The notes under the pieces are model-generated. The model was not told where the DNA came from, searched no databases, and saw only the letters and a program-made list of their open reading frames with translations. 5,627 nucleotides of DNA from an uncultured Treponema sp. Its GTDB lineage: Bacteria; Spirochaetota; Spirochaetia; Treponematales; Treponemataceae. The number at the start of each line of letters is the position of its first letter. The stretch's first letter is position 1. Positions 1-5,399 of the stretch are shown one piece after another. The position numbers and the translations under genes were made by a program. The DNA lies in contig CAKZZO010000067.1 in the NCBI GenBank assembly GCA_937885175.1, positions 1 through 5,627 of the forward strand, written 5' to 3'.

Positions 1-2625
1 ACTGGACTGACTCCCATTACGCTTACATGGGAGAGCGGTGACACGGACTTCACGGAAGCAGAAGAGCCGACACCAGAGCCGGATCCTGTGGAAGATGATA
101 CCGTAGACACTACAGTTACCTTCCTTAAGGGTATCACCGGTGGTTCTGCTACGGCAGCATCAGGTGAGGGCTTCTTTGCAGGAACAAAGAGCGGTGACCT
201 TGACGTAACCGTAAGCGCAGTCGAACTCCAGTTGTACAAGAGCGGCACTGGCTGGACGGCAATTGATGCTGCTTCATCAAGCACAAAGGCTGGAGCGTCT
301 AATGACATGATGGAAGGACCTGCCTACATTTCCGGTCAACTTACAACAAAAGAAGACGCAGTTGGTAATGCAGATGCAACTGTTTTGGGCACAAACGGCT
401 ATGAAATGGGAAGAATCAAACTTACCGTAACAGCTGGAGCAAAACCTGTAAATGTTAAGAGTCTTTCCGGCTATTTTGCAAGTGGCAAGGCTTTTACCGT
501 TGGCTATGTAAAAGTCGGTGACAATGACTATGAAAAAATCGAGTATGAAGACAGCGCAAAACTGACAAAATCAAGCGGTTCTCAGACAGGCTTTGTTGCA
601 AAGAATTTTGCCGTAGGAAAAACAATTGCGGCTGGAACTTCGGCAGATGTCTATATCCTCTTGGGAAAAGTTGCTGAAAGTGGTCCATCTGCTGGCGTAA
701 CAATCGAAGTTGCAGAACTCGTGCTTACTATGGCTGAGAGCGCAAGCCTCGAATCAATTGCTGCTACGACAAGCAAGGCAGAATACGCAATCAACGAAGA
801 CTTTGACGCAAGCAAGGTAACCGTAAAGGCAAGCTATTCAAACGGAAAGACCGCTACTGTTACAGGTTGGACAAGCAATGCAGACACGGTCTTTGACAAA
901 ACGACGGCAGGCTCATACACAATTACGATTTCTTATACAGAGGGTGATGTAACTAAGACTTGCGAACTTTCTGTAAAGGTAAAAGATAAGTCACTTGACT
1001 CAATCGCTGTAAAAACTGAGCCGACAACAACGGAATACACTGAGGGGGACGAGCTTGATTTGACAGGCCTTGTCTTGACTCTTACTTATGATGATGAATC
1101 TGAAAGCGAAGTTTCTTATTCAAGCTCAAATAAAGATGATTTTACTGTAAGCGGATTTGACTCAAGCGCAGCCGCAGAAAGCCAGACAATCACCGTAACC
1201 TACGGCGGAAAAACTGCCACATTCAATGTAGTGATTAAGGAAAAGGTGTATTTCAGCGCATTTGATGCAGGAACAGATACTGGAAAAACAGCTGATTCTT
1301 CAGATTATGAGGCTATTTCTTCTACAGATGGGCTTGTTGTAACGAGCGCGCGTGCTAAGTTCCAGCTTAATACATGGTCAACGCTCGATTATGATGCGGA
1401 AGCTGGCAATGGCTATACTTACACAGCTCGTATAAAGGTAAATAAGGCGAGTGGAAGTACGGCAGGAACGCTTACAATCAAGAATGTAAAAGTTGGCGAT
1501 GTGCTTCGCTTTGATGGCGGTAACTCTGGCTCTGGTGACAGGAGGATGACCATCACTGGTGCTGACGAAACAGTTTGGACTGCATCTGCTTCAACATTTG
1601 GTAGTTTCTATCTTACAGCGACTGCGGAAACAATCGTTCTTACATCAGAGGATAACGAATTCAGTATTTACGGTATTCATGTTGTACCTGCAAAAGTTGC
1701 GACAACAGTTGTCAGTGAAGTAACAACTTACACAAAACCAACACTTACTCTTTCTGAAATATCAGTTACAAAAGGTAATGAAGTTACTGCAACTGTTACC
1801 GTACCTCAGTCTGTTACTAAAAAAACAATGTCAGACGGCTCTGTTACGGAAACAAAAGCCGATGTTACTGCTGATATCACCTACGAAGGCGCAACGGTTA
1901 CAGATGGAAAAGTTGACACATCAGCAACAGGAACGCTTTCAATTACCGCATCATACACAATCGGAACAGGCGATGATGCCAAGACATACACTTCTGACCC
2001 TGTAACTCTTGAAGTTGTCGGTGAATTTGCTGCTACTACTGAAGAGATTACAAACAATGAATCAACCCTTGGTCTTACCGCAACAAGTGTTTCAAGCAAC
2101 GCAGAGGGTGTAGCAACCGTAGAAATTAGCGGTGACAACATTGTAATTACCTCTGTTGCCGCAGGTACTGCAACAATCACCGCAAGTGACGGTACAAACA
2201 GCGCAACTATTGAAGTAACAGTAGGTGCAGGCGGTGCAATTACGACTGTGGTGAAGAAGTATGTAAACTTAAGTGGGACAACGGTAACTATTGTATATGA
2301 CGCAGATACAAAACAGTTTACGGATACATCAATTGTTTCTGGTGACGGTGAACATCATAAAACAGGTGTTTCTGTGACCTATAATGGTGTGACTTATACT
2401 GTTGGTTATAAAATGGAGTCTAGTAGTAAAATTACATTGAATCTTCCTGCTAAGGCAGACATTTATTTTGTTGCGAATGGTAATAAAACGCTTAAAATTG
2501 ATGCGAGCACAGCTTGGGATGTGAACACAAAAATTGAAGATGTTGCAGCTGGAACATACGAATTGACGAATGGTTCAGGTAAGAGTCAAACATCTGTCTG
2601 TGCAGTTGTTATTACATATAAATAA
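1..2625 (+). CDS. Large secreted Ig-like / beta-sandwich multidomain protein, 5'-truncated by the window edge
   Basis: The frame is open from base 1 to the TAA at 2623-2625 (874 residues, numbered from base 1). The GTG at 88 is internal and the true start lies upstream. Order: end of a domain (1-15); acidic Pro-rich linker with PTPEPDP (about 22-30); an all-beta Gly/Ser/Thr-rich region (36-245); two tandem Ig-like repeats (about 249-329 and 331-414), each starting L-[ED]-S-I-A and containing a Y-x-x-[NG]-[ED]-x-[FL]-D motif, like bacterial Ig-like group 3/4 domains; a beta-sandwich (415-565) ending in FSIYGIHVVP; further Ig-like regions (570-673, and a Big_2-like one at 675-742); and a C-terminal beta module (about 750-874) with KTLKIDAST and AAGTYELTNGSG. 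From family knowledge, the 415-565 and C-terminal modules resemble accessory modules attached to pectate lyases and other carbohydrate enzymes. No catalytic domain, anchor or LPXTG is visible here. Secretion, and a role in polysaccharide binding or adhesion, are inferred. Codon use becomes more A+T-rich in roughly the last 130 codons. Confidence 0.9.
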   Translation, partial: TGLTPITLTWESGDTDFTEAEEPTPEPDPVEDDTVDTTVTFLKGITGGSATAASGEGFFAGTKSGDLDVTVSAVELQLYKSGTGWTAIDAASSSTKAGASNDMMEGPAYISGQLTTKEDAVGNADATVLGTNGYEMGRIKLTVTAGAKPVNVKSLSGYFASGKAFTVGYVKVGDNDYEKIEYEDSAKLTKSSGSQTGFVAKNFAVGKTIAAGTSADVYILLGKVAESGPSAGVTIEVAELVLTMAESASLESIAATTSKAEYAINEDFDASKVTVKASYSNGKTATVTGWTSNADTVFDKTTAGSYTITISYTEGDVTKTCELSVKVKDKSLDSIAVKTEPTTTEYTEGDELDLTGLVLTLTYDDESESEVSYSSSNKDDFTVSGFDSSAAAESQTITVTYGGKTATFNVVIKEKVYFSAFDAGTDTGKTADSSDYEAISSTDGLVVTSARAKFQLNTWSTLDYDAEAGNGYTYTARIKVNKASGSTAGTLTIKNVKVGDVLRFDGGNSGSGDRRMTITGADETVWTASASTFGSFYLTATAETIVLTSEDNEFSIYGIHVVPAKVATTVVSEVTTYTKPTLTLSEISVTKGNEVTATVTVPQSVTKKTMSDGSVTETKADVTADITYEGATVTDGKVDTSATGTLSITASYTIGTGDDAKTYTSDPVTLEVVGEFAATTEEITNNESTLGLTATSVSSNAEGVATVEISGDNIVITSVAAGTATITASDGTNSATIEVTVGAGGAITTVVKKYVNLSGTTVTIVYDADTKQFTDTSIVSGDGEHHKTGVSVTYNGVTYTVGYKMESSSKITLNLPAKADIYFVANGNKTLKIDASTAWDVNTKIEDVAAGTYELTNGSGKSQTSVCAVVITYK

Positions 2626-2638
2626 TTAACACATCATC

Positions 2639-2664
2639 GTGCCGCAGCGATTCAGTTGCGGCAC
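2639..2664. repeat. Perfect 8-bp hairpin after the Ig-protein stop codon
   Basis: GTGCCGCA (2639-2646) pairs with TGCGGCAC (2657-2664) around a 10-nt loop, 13 bases after the stop codon. There is no T-run on either side, so it is not a canonical intrinsic terminator. It could stabilise the mRNA 3' end or be a Rho-dependent or processed end. Confidence 0.6.
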
Positions 2665-2678
2665 CCAAAAAGATTCCG

Positions 2679-2723
2679 TGCCAACTGTGAAATCTGTGGT
2701 TCCTCACACTCTCACAGCTGGCA
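2679..2723. repeat. 12-bp imperfect inverted repeat
   Basis: TGCCAACTGTGA (2679-2690) pairs with TCACAGCTGGCA (2712-2723) with one A-C mismatch and a 21-nt loop. It starts 15 bases after the preceding hairpin. No T-run follows. The bases from 2724 to 2826 contain only a weak nested pairing (ACACA 2748-2752 with TGTGT 2776-2780, and TGGC 2758-2761 with GCCA 2767-2770). No gene is supported there. Confidence 0.5.
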
Positions 2724-2826
2724 GGCTCCTCTCAAAGCGGGGGTATAACACATAAAATGGCATAGAGCCAGTTCGTGTGTAACACAATCAGGGATGGAAA
2801 ACAGAAGCAGGGCTTGTGAGAGTACA

Positions 2827-2969
2827 GGCAAAAAACTTGACGGCAAGGGTAATATGTGCTATCTTGATAAAAGAAGGTGCACTCGCTCCAAAGCGGATTG
2901 CCCCACAGTTGGATTTTGAGTCTTATGACTCTCAAGCCCATCCTAAGGTCAAGACAGGATGGGCTTTTT
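2827..2969 (+). ncRNA. Candidate structured RNA element, copy 1 (5' two-hairpin block plus terminator)
   Basis: The 5' block at 2827-2883 matches 5019-5075 at 44 of 57 positions with no gaps, and the terminator block at 2933-2969 matches 5207-5245. Predicted hairpin P1 is CTTG (2836-2839) with CAAG (2844-2847) around loop ACGG. Predicted P2 is GTGC-T-ATCTT (2856-2865) with AAGGT-GCAC (2874-2882), with bulged base 2860 and loop 2866-2873. In copy 2, P1 keeps pairing through two G-U pairs, and P2 keeps it through two G-U pairs and one C-G to U-A exchange; only the P2 terminal pair is lost. The 49 nt between block and terminator (2884-2932) hold a GAGTC-TTAT-GACTC hairpin. It may be an sRNA or an orphan attenuator-like leader: no gene starts directly behind it. 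Competing readings are a TTGACG-N17-TATCTT promoter (2837-2865) or a 21-codon ORF (2854-2919). I recognise no known RNA family. Confidence 0.5.
2935..2969 (+). terminator. Intrinsic terminator of RNA element copy 1
   Basis: AGCCCATCCT (2935-2944) pairs perfectly with AGGATGGGCT (2956-2965) around an 11-nt loop, followed by T5 (2965-2969). Both arms recur almost unchanged in the terminator at 5211-5247, so the two are homologous. It would also stop read-through from the Ig-protein gene. Confidence 0.85.
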
Positions 2970-3062
2970 CATTTACTCTTTTTCTTCGTTGTTTTTGCGA
3001 AGGTACTCAAGCAATGCAAGGACAAGTAGCGACAAGTTAATCGCTAACGAAAGAAATTACGC

Positions 3063-3085
3063 CTTCGTGGCATAGCCACTCGGAG
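3063..3085. repeat. REP-like bulged palindrome, copy A
   Basis: CTTC-GTGG (3063-3070), loop CATAG (3071-3075), CCAC (3076-3079), bulge TC (3080-3081), GGAG (3082-3085): an 8-bp stem interrupted by a two-base bulge. A reverse-oriented copy lies at 5128-5151 (19 of 24 identical over 3063-3086, all five differences transitions). There GTGG/CCAC has become GTAA/TTGC with all four pairs still possible. A short, bulged, extragenic palindrome with compensating changes is typical of REP-type elements. No RAYT transposase is visible in the window. Confidence 0.55.
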
Positions 3086-3092
3086 AATCGCT

Positions 3093-3128
3093 CAAAACTC
3101 ACCTCGTGAGTTTTGCCGGCTAAAGCCG
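3093..3128. repeat. Two further adjacent hairpins in the palindrome block
   Basis: CAAAACTCAC (3093-3102) pairs perfectly with GTGAGTTTTG (3106-3115), leaving loop CTC. Immediately after, CGGC (3117-3120) pairs with GCCG (3125-3128) around TAAA. With the bulged palindrome at 3063-3085, three hairpins lie in 66 bases without a T-run, so this looks like a compound intergenic repeat rather than a terminator. I see no gene or clear structure from 3129 to 3210. Confidence 0.5.
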
Positions 3129-3210
3129 TCGCTCCCTACGTATATCGTCATCCAGCCACCCCCTTGCATTTTATTTCAGCCCTGTTTCCAGAACCGATTG
3201 CGTTTTGGAG

Positions 3211-3240
3211 GTAACACTCTGTCACGGGTGCGATTATAAT
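3211..3240 (+). promoter_or_regulatory. Sigma-70-type promoter with consensus -10
   Basis: There is a perfect TATAAT at 3235-3240 with GTAACA (4 of 6 to TTGACA) at 3211-3216, an 18-base spacer. Transcription would start near 3246-3248. An inverted pair, TGTCAC (3220-3225) and GTGACA (3260-3265), brackets the -10 and the predicted start and could be an operator or part of the transcript fold. It would drive the hairpin-rich transcript ending at 3434 and, on read-through, the genes at 3456 and 4015. Confidence 0.5.
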
Positions 3241-3245
3241 ATACT

Positions 3246-3434
3246 ATAAATTTGTCTCTGTGACAAGAAAGGCCCAAAGCCTATCGCATGCTGCAATATG
3301 CTTTGGGCGGATTAAAAAAGAAATAACCCCGCATCGCACTCTCCTTATTTCGTGCGGTGTGGGTTAGGGGACAGGAGAAAAACAAAGGGTTTCTAAACTT
3401 TCCCTTTGCGTGCGCTCTCCTGTCCCCGTTTTTT
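3246..3434 (+). ncRNA. Candidate small RNA or attenuated leader of about 190 nt with four hairpins
   Basis: Between a TATAAT promoter and a strong terminator lie, in order: hairpin TTGTC/GACAA (3252-3256 with 3262-3266); a 9-bp hairpin GCCCAAAGC/GCTTTGGGC (3272-3280 with 3300-3308) whose 19-nt loop contains the self-complementary GCATGC (3286-3291); a 12-bp hairpin (3328-3339 with 3352-3363, two G-U pairs, 12-nt loop); and the terminator hairpin. Almost every base from 3252 onwards can be placed in a local stem or its loop, unusual for plain spacer DNA. No open frame with a plausible start covers it. It could be a free sRNA or a leader controlling the downstream COG3014/LPP20 genes. On the minus strand, the third hairpin is followed by a T-rich stretch (complement of 3314-3324), so some termination may be bidirectional. 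I see no 6S, SRP, tmRNA or RNase P signature. Confidence 0.4.
3367..3434 (+). terminator. Strong intrinsic terminator with nested stems
   Basis: GGGGACAGGAGA (3367-3378) pairs perfectly with TCTCCTGTCCCC (3416-3427). Inside it CAAAGGG (3383-3389) pairs with CCCTTTG (3402-3408). T6 follows at 3429-3434. It lies 22 bases before the ATG at 3456, so it would separate that reading frame from the upstream promoter unless there is read-through or anti-termination. Confidence 0.8.
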
Positions 3435-3455
3435 GTATGGAAATAGGTTGTTGGG

Positions 3456-4004
3456 ATGCGTCCTGCTGCAACTGCCGCGCCGCTCGTCAATGTTGGTACT
3501 TTGTTTGATGTGAATGTGACTTTCAAACTGGCATATCCTGTTTTTGAAAATCAATCACATCCGATTTATGTGAAAAAGGCAACATTGTCTAATGGCGATT
3601 CAAAAGAGTTTACACTTGTTGAGGATTTCGATGAGGCAGTAAAAACAGATGTTGCATCAAAGGCAAAAGGTGCTTATACGCGTAGTTTTTTCAGAAATCT
3701 TACTAAGAGTTCTGCTGCAGTAGCTGGTAGCGCAACTGCATTACAGAAAGCCAATAATCCGATTGCGGCAAAGGCTGCTGCAAAAGGACTTGAAGCCGGT
3801 TTAGCTGCAGTTATTGATGCAGAGAAAGCAGATGTTCGCCAGGCATCATACTTCCCTAATAAGGCAAGTGCAGCAGGATTTACCGTTGAACCTGGTACTT
3901 ATACCGTTACTGTTGAGTATTCTAATGGTAAGAAAGATGTTATTCAGAATGTGACTGTTGCAACTGGAAAGCCAGCTGTTGTTGTTTCAGAGTGTATGAA
4001 TTAA
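3456..4004 (+). pseudogene. C-terminal remnant of a COG3014-like envelope protein, 5'-truncated
   Basis: The frame gives 182 residues from an ATG at 3456; the upstream in-frame stop is TAG at 3444-3446. From memory, COG3014-family proteins are several hundred residues long, with a lipoprotein signal and repeat-rich N-terminal half. This sequence matches only their C-terminal part: RPAATAAPLVNVG (2-14), a charged segment FTLVEDFDEAVKTDV (52-66), an Ala-rich helical stretch (85-120), then DAEKADVRQASYFPNK (121-136) and the closing beta segment around EPGTYTVTVEY (145-155). There is no signal peptide, and no Shine-Dalgarno motif precedes the ATG; the sequence just upstream is the terminator ending at 3434. 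A deletion or rearrangement probably removed the promoter-proximal part. The rest of the frame is undamaged, so a short cytoplasmic product cannot be excluded. It ends 10 bases before the LPP20 gene, consistent with a former operon. Family assignment is by recalled motifs, not by search. Confidence 0.6.
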
Positions 4005-4014
4005 GAGCCTCCTA

Positions 4015-4740
4015 ATGAAGAGTAAAAATTACCGAAAAGTAGTTTTCTGCCTGTTCGTAGCATTACAAGCAGGCAGTTTTGCTTTCGCTGCAAATAAAAA
4101 AAATGTCACAATGCCAGAATGGGTTTCTGCACCAGCCTCTGTATATCCAAACAACAAATATTTACATTATGTAGGGTATGCCAGTGACCGTGCGAAAGCC
4201 GAGGTACAGGCGATAAATGGTTTGGCAGCAATTTTCAGTCAATCAGTAAAGTCTGACTCGACTGCGTCTCAAAGAATGACTCAGGCAAAGTCTGAAGGAA
4301 AAGTTGCGACTGCAACTGTGTCATCTTTTAATCAAGATGTTTTGCGCTCAGTGAATGTTGATGATTTGATTGGCGTAGAGATAAAAGAATTTTGGTTTGA
4401 TGGTGACGAATCGGGAAAAATTGCTGCAGCGTTTATGGATTCAATTTCAGCACTTGGTTTTAGAGGTGTATTGGATGCGACTGAGCGGTATTTGCTGACT
4501 GGAAAAGTAAGTTTTGACGAATCTGTGGCTTCGGACAAAAAAACGACACGTTGTAGATATTCATTGGAGTCGTTTATTTTGGATACAGAAAATGATCAGC
4601 AATTGTCTCCATATACTGTGAGCGGACGAGAAGGTCATGTGTCTTACGTTGAGGCAAAAAATCGTGCGATGAAATCACTTGAAAAAAAAATAAAAAATGA
4701 TTTTTCAAAACAATTCGCTGATTATTTGAAGTCAATGTGA
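4015..4740 (+). CDS. Secreted LPP20-family envelope protein, possibly internally deleted
   Basis: 241 residues. Residues 1-26 form a signal peptide: basic KSKNYRK, hydrophobic VVFCLFVAL, and an AFA-A cleavage site around 25. No lipobox cysteine follows, so it is probably periplasmic rather than lipidated. The mature start PEWVSAP (34-40), then YPNNKYLHYVGYA (44-56) and a helix with repeated Ala, is the LPP20 (PF02169) pattern. The C-terminal part has VSGREGHVS (202-210) followed by an amphipathic EAKNRAMKSLEKKIKNDF helix (213-230). Family members I recall are nearer 400 residues and carry extra sequence between a KEFWFDG-type motif and an SGKIAAAF-type motif; here they abut at residues 124-140. 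The function is not known; a role in the cell envelope is inferred. The start is fixed by an in-frame TGA at 3997-3999. The ribosome site is weak (AAGAG at 4003-4007), so translation may be coupled to the upstream frame 10 bases away. Confidence 0.75.
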   Translation: MKSKNYRKVVFCLFVALQAGSFAFAANKKNVTMPEWVSAPASVYPNNKYLHYVGYASDRAKAEVQAINGLAAIFSQSVKSDSTASQRMTQAKSEGKVATATVSSFNQDVLRSVNVDDLIGVEIKEFWFDGDESGKIAAAFMDSISALGFRGVLDATERYLLTGKVSFDESVASDKKTTRCRYSLESFILDTENDQQLSPYTVSGREGHVSYVEAKNRAMKSLEKKIKNDFSKQFADYLKSM

Positions 4741-4771
4741 TGTATTCGGGGATGATTAAAAAGTAAGTACC

Positions 4772-4821
4772 ATTGCCGTAGAAGTTCGCGTTGGCGAATC
4801 TTTCTGATACGGCAATTTGTT
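4772..4821 (+). terminator. Nested-hairpin terminator after the LPP20 gene
   Basis: ATTGCCGTA (4772-4780) pairs perfectly with TACGGCAAT (4808-4816), and inside it TTCGC (4785-4789) pairs with GCGAA (4794-4798). The tail TTGTT (4817-4821) is a weak T-run. It lies 32 bases after the stop codon, as expected for the end of this transcript. Confidence 0.6.
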
Positions 4822-5018
4822 ATATTATAAGTGAATAGGTTTTCGCAAAAAATTATTTTGTCAAGCAGAAAAATATTAAAACGATATTAGTATCTGGAAT
4901 GGAGCCCGTTGTGGATTTTTGGGTACAAACTGACGATGGTATGTATACAGTTTATGTTTTTTACAAAATTCAAAAATAGGGTGATGCATTCTTCTAGTGT
5001 TTTTACTACTGTTCATAT
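4822..5018. other. A+T-rich spacer with no supported gene
   Basis: About 200 bases of A+T-rich sequence. The only reading frame of note is ATG 4899 to TAG 4977-4979 (26 codons, open without a start back to 4839). It has no ribosome site at a proper distance and no recognisable motif, so it is not called as a gene. Confidence 0.5.
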
Positions 5019-5127
5019 GGTCAAAAACTTGACGATGAGGGTAATATGTGCTATTTCAATAAAGAAAAGTGTGCTTAGTGAGTAGAACTGCGTAGCAAGA
5101 CAAAAAGTCACTAGAATTTTTTCTGAA

Positions 5128-5151
5128 TCTCCGAGCAACTATGTTACGAAG
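5128..5151. repeat. REP-like bulged palindrome, copy B, inverted relative to copy A
   Basis: The reverse complement reads CTTC-GTAA-CATAG-TTGC-TC-GGAGA and matches 3063-3086 at 19 of 24 positions. The loop, the two-base bulge and the outer CTTC/GGAG stem are identical. The inner stem differs by two G-C to A-U exchanges plus an A to G change giving a U-G pair, so the fold is kept when read on the minus strand. It is embedded in RNA element copy 2. A nearby string, TTTTTGCGAGG (reverse complement of 5171-5181), resembles TTTTTGCGAAGG at 2992-3003, hinting that the shared unit may be longer and decayed. Confidence 0.5.
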
Positions 5152-5174
5152 ATTTGCTAAGATTAGATTACCTC

Positions 5175-5199
5175 GCAAAAATCTTTTGCTCGTTTTTTT
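5175..5199 (+). terminator. A+T-rich hairpin with T7 tail
   Basis: GCAAAA (5175-5180) pairs with TTTTGC (5184-5189) around the loop ATC, then TCG and T7 (5193-5199). It is a short but plausible intrinsic terminator lying 11 bases before the stronger one at 5211, giving two terminators in tandem. Confidence 0.45.
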
Positions 5200-5210
5200 G
5201 ACCAAGCAAG

Positions 5211-5247
5211 CCCATCCTGTGTAGCAGACAGGATGGGGTATTTTTTT
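5211..5247 (+). terminator. Intrinsic terminator of RNA element copy 2
   Basis: CCCATCCTGT (5211-5220) pairs perfectly with ACAGGATGGG (5228-5237) around a 7-nt loop, followed by GTA and T7 (5241-5247). It is homologous to the terminator at 2935-2969: the arms match while the loop has diverged. Confidence 0.85.
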
Positions 5248-5399
5248 ATTCGCTCTCTCTGCTAGTACGGAGCTAAGTAAGCATAGCAATGGTGAGCGTA
5301 GCGAAACTAATCAACAATGGAGTATGTTTGTTCAGATTTTCAGAGAGATTGCTATGTCTGTCTTTATCTATAGCATAAACAATTCTGATTCCTTGTCCG
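5248..5399. other. Intergenic spacer with GCRTAGCRA repeats
   Basis: No gene is supported. GCATAGCAA (5280-5288) and GCGTAGCGA (5296-5304) lie 7 bases apart, and a third version, GCGTAGCAA, lies at 5091-5099 inside RNA element copy 2. No clear intrinsic terminator is visible for the minus-strand gene ending at 5400. Confidence 0.35.

Larger units (their letters stand above)
5019..5247 (+). ncRNA. Candidate structured RNA element, copy 2 (interrupted by extra sequence)
   Basis: The 5' block 5019-5075 corresponds base for base to 2827-2883. P1 is CTTG (5028-5031) with TGAG (5036-5039), two G-U pairs, loop ACGA. P2 is GTGC-T-ATTT (5048-5056) with AAGT-GTGC (5067-5074), again with bulged T5052. 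Relative to copy 1, the inner pair C2863-G2876 is T5055-A5068 here, a two-sided exchange; the next-but-one pair T2865-A2874 is lost. The homologous terminator block starts at 5207. Between them are 131 nt instead of 49, and this extra DNA contains the inverted REP-like palindrome (5128-5151) and a separate T-tailed hairpin (5175-5199). The 10-codon frame 5046-5078 starts with the same residues, MCY, as the 21-codon frame of copy 1 but stops early. No + strand gene follows; the next gene is convergent. Like copy 1, it sits a few hundred bases downstream of a same-strand gene. Confidence 0.45.

Noticed and set aside
2836..2882. Guanidine-II (mini-ykkC) riboswitch, because the P1 loop is ACGG in copy 1 and ACGA in copy 2 (ACGR) and a ribosome-site-like AGGG follows.
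   Set aside because: That class needs two hairpins with ACGR loops. The second hairpin here has an A-rich 8-nt loop, and no transporter gene follows either copy.
2732..2941. A 69-codon minus-strand frame over the same spacer.
   Set aside because: It lies across structured intergenic DNA, shows no family motif, and is not conserved in the second copy of the element.
2816..3040. A 74-codon + frame covering RNA element copy 1.
   Set aside because: It runs through the terminator hairpin and into the next spacer, has no ribosome site or motif, and is not preserved in copy 2.
3246..3434. 6S RNA, SRP RNA, tmRNA or RNase P RNA as the identity of the four-hairpin transcript.
   Set aside because: Its local tandem hairpins do not fit the long rod of 6S RNA, and I see none of the conserved core sequences of SRP RNA, tmRNA or RNase P RNA.
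3437..3508. A 23-codon Cys-rich frame starting at ATG 3437.
   Set aside because: It overlaps the N-terminal codons of the COG3014-like remnant in another frame, and the Cys content is explained by reading its Ala/Gly-rich codons out of frame.
3281..3526. An 81-codon minus-strand frame.
   Set aside because: It is antisense to the hairpin block and the start of the COG3014-like frame; its composition follows the palindromes and no motif is seen.
4899..4979. A 26-codon + frame in the A+T-rich spacer.
   Set aside because: It has no usable ribosome site, no homology I recognise, and a length expected by chance.
5056..5289. A 77-codon minus-strand frame opposite RNA element copy 2.
   Set aside because: It reads through two terminators and the REP-like palindrome; no motif or ribosome site supports it.
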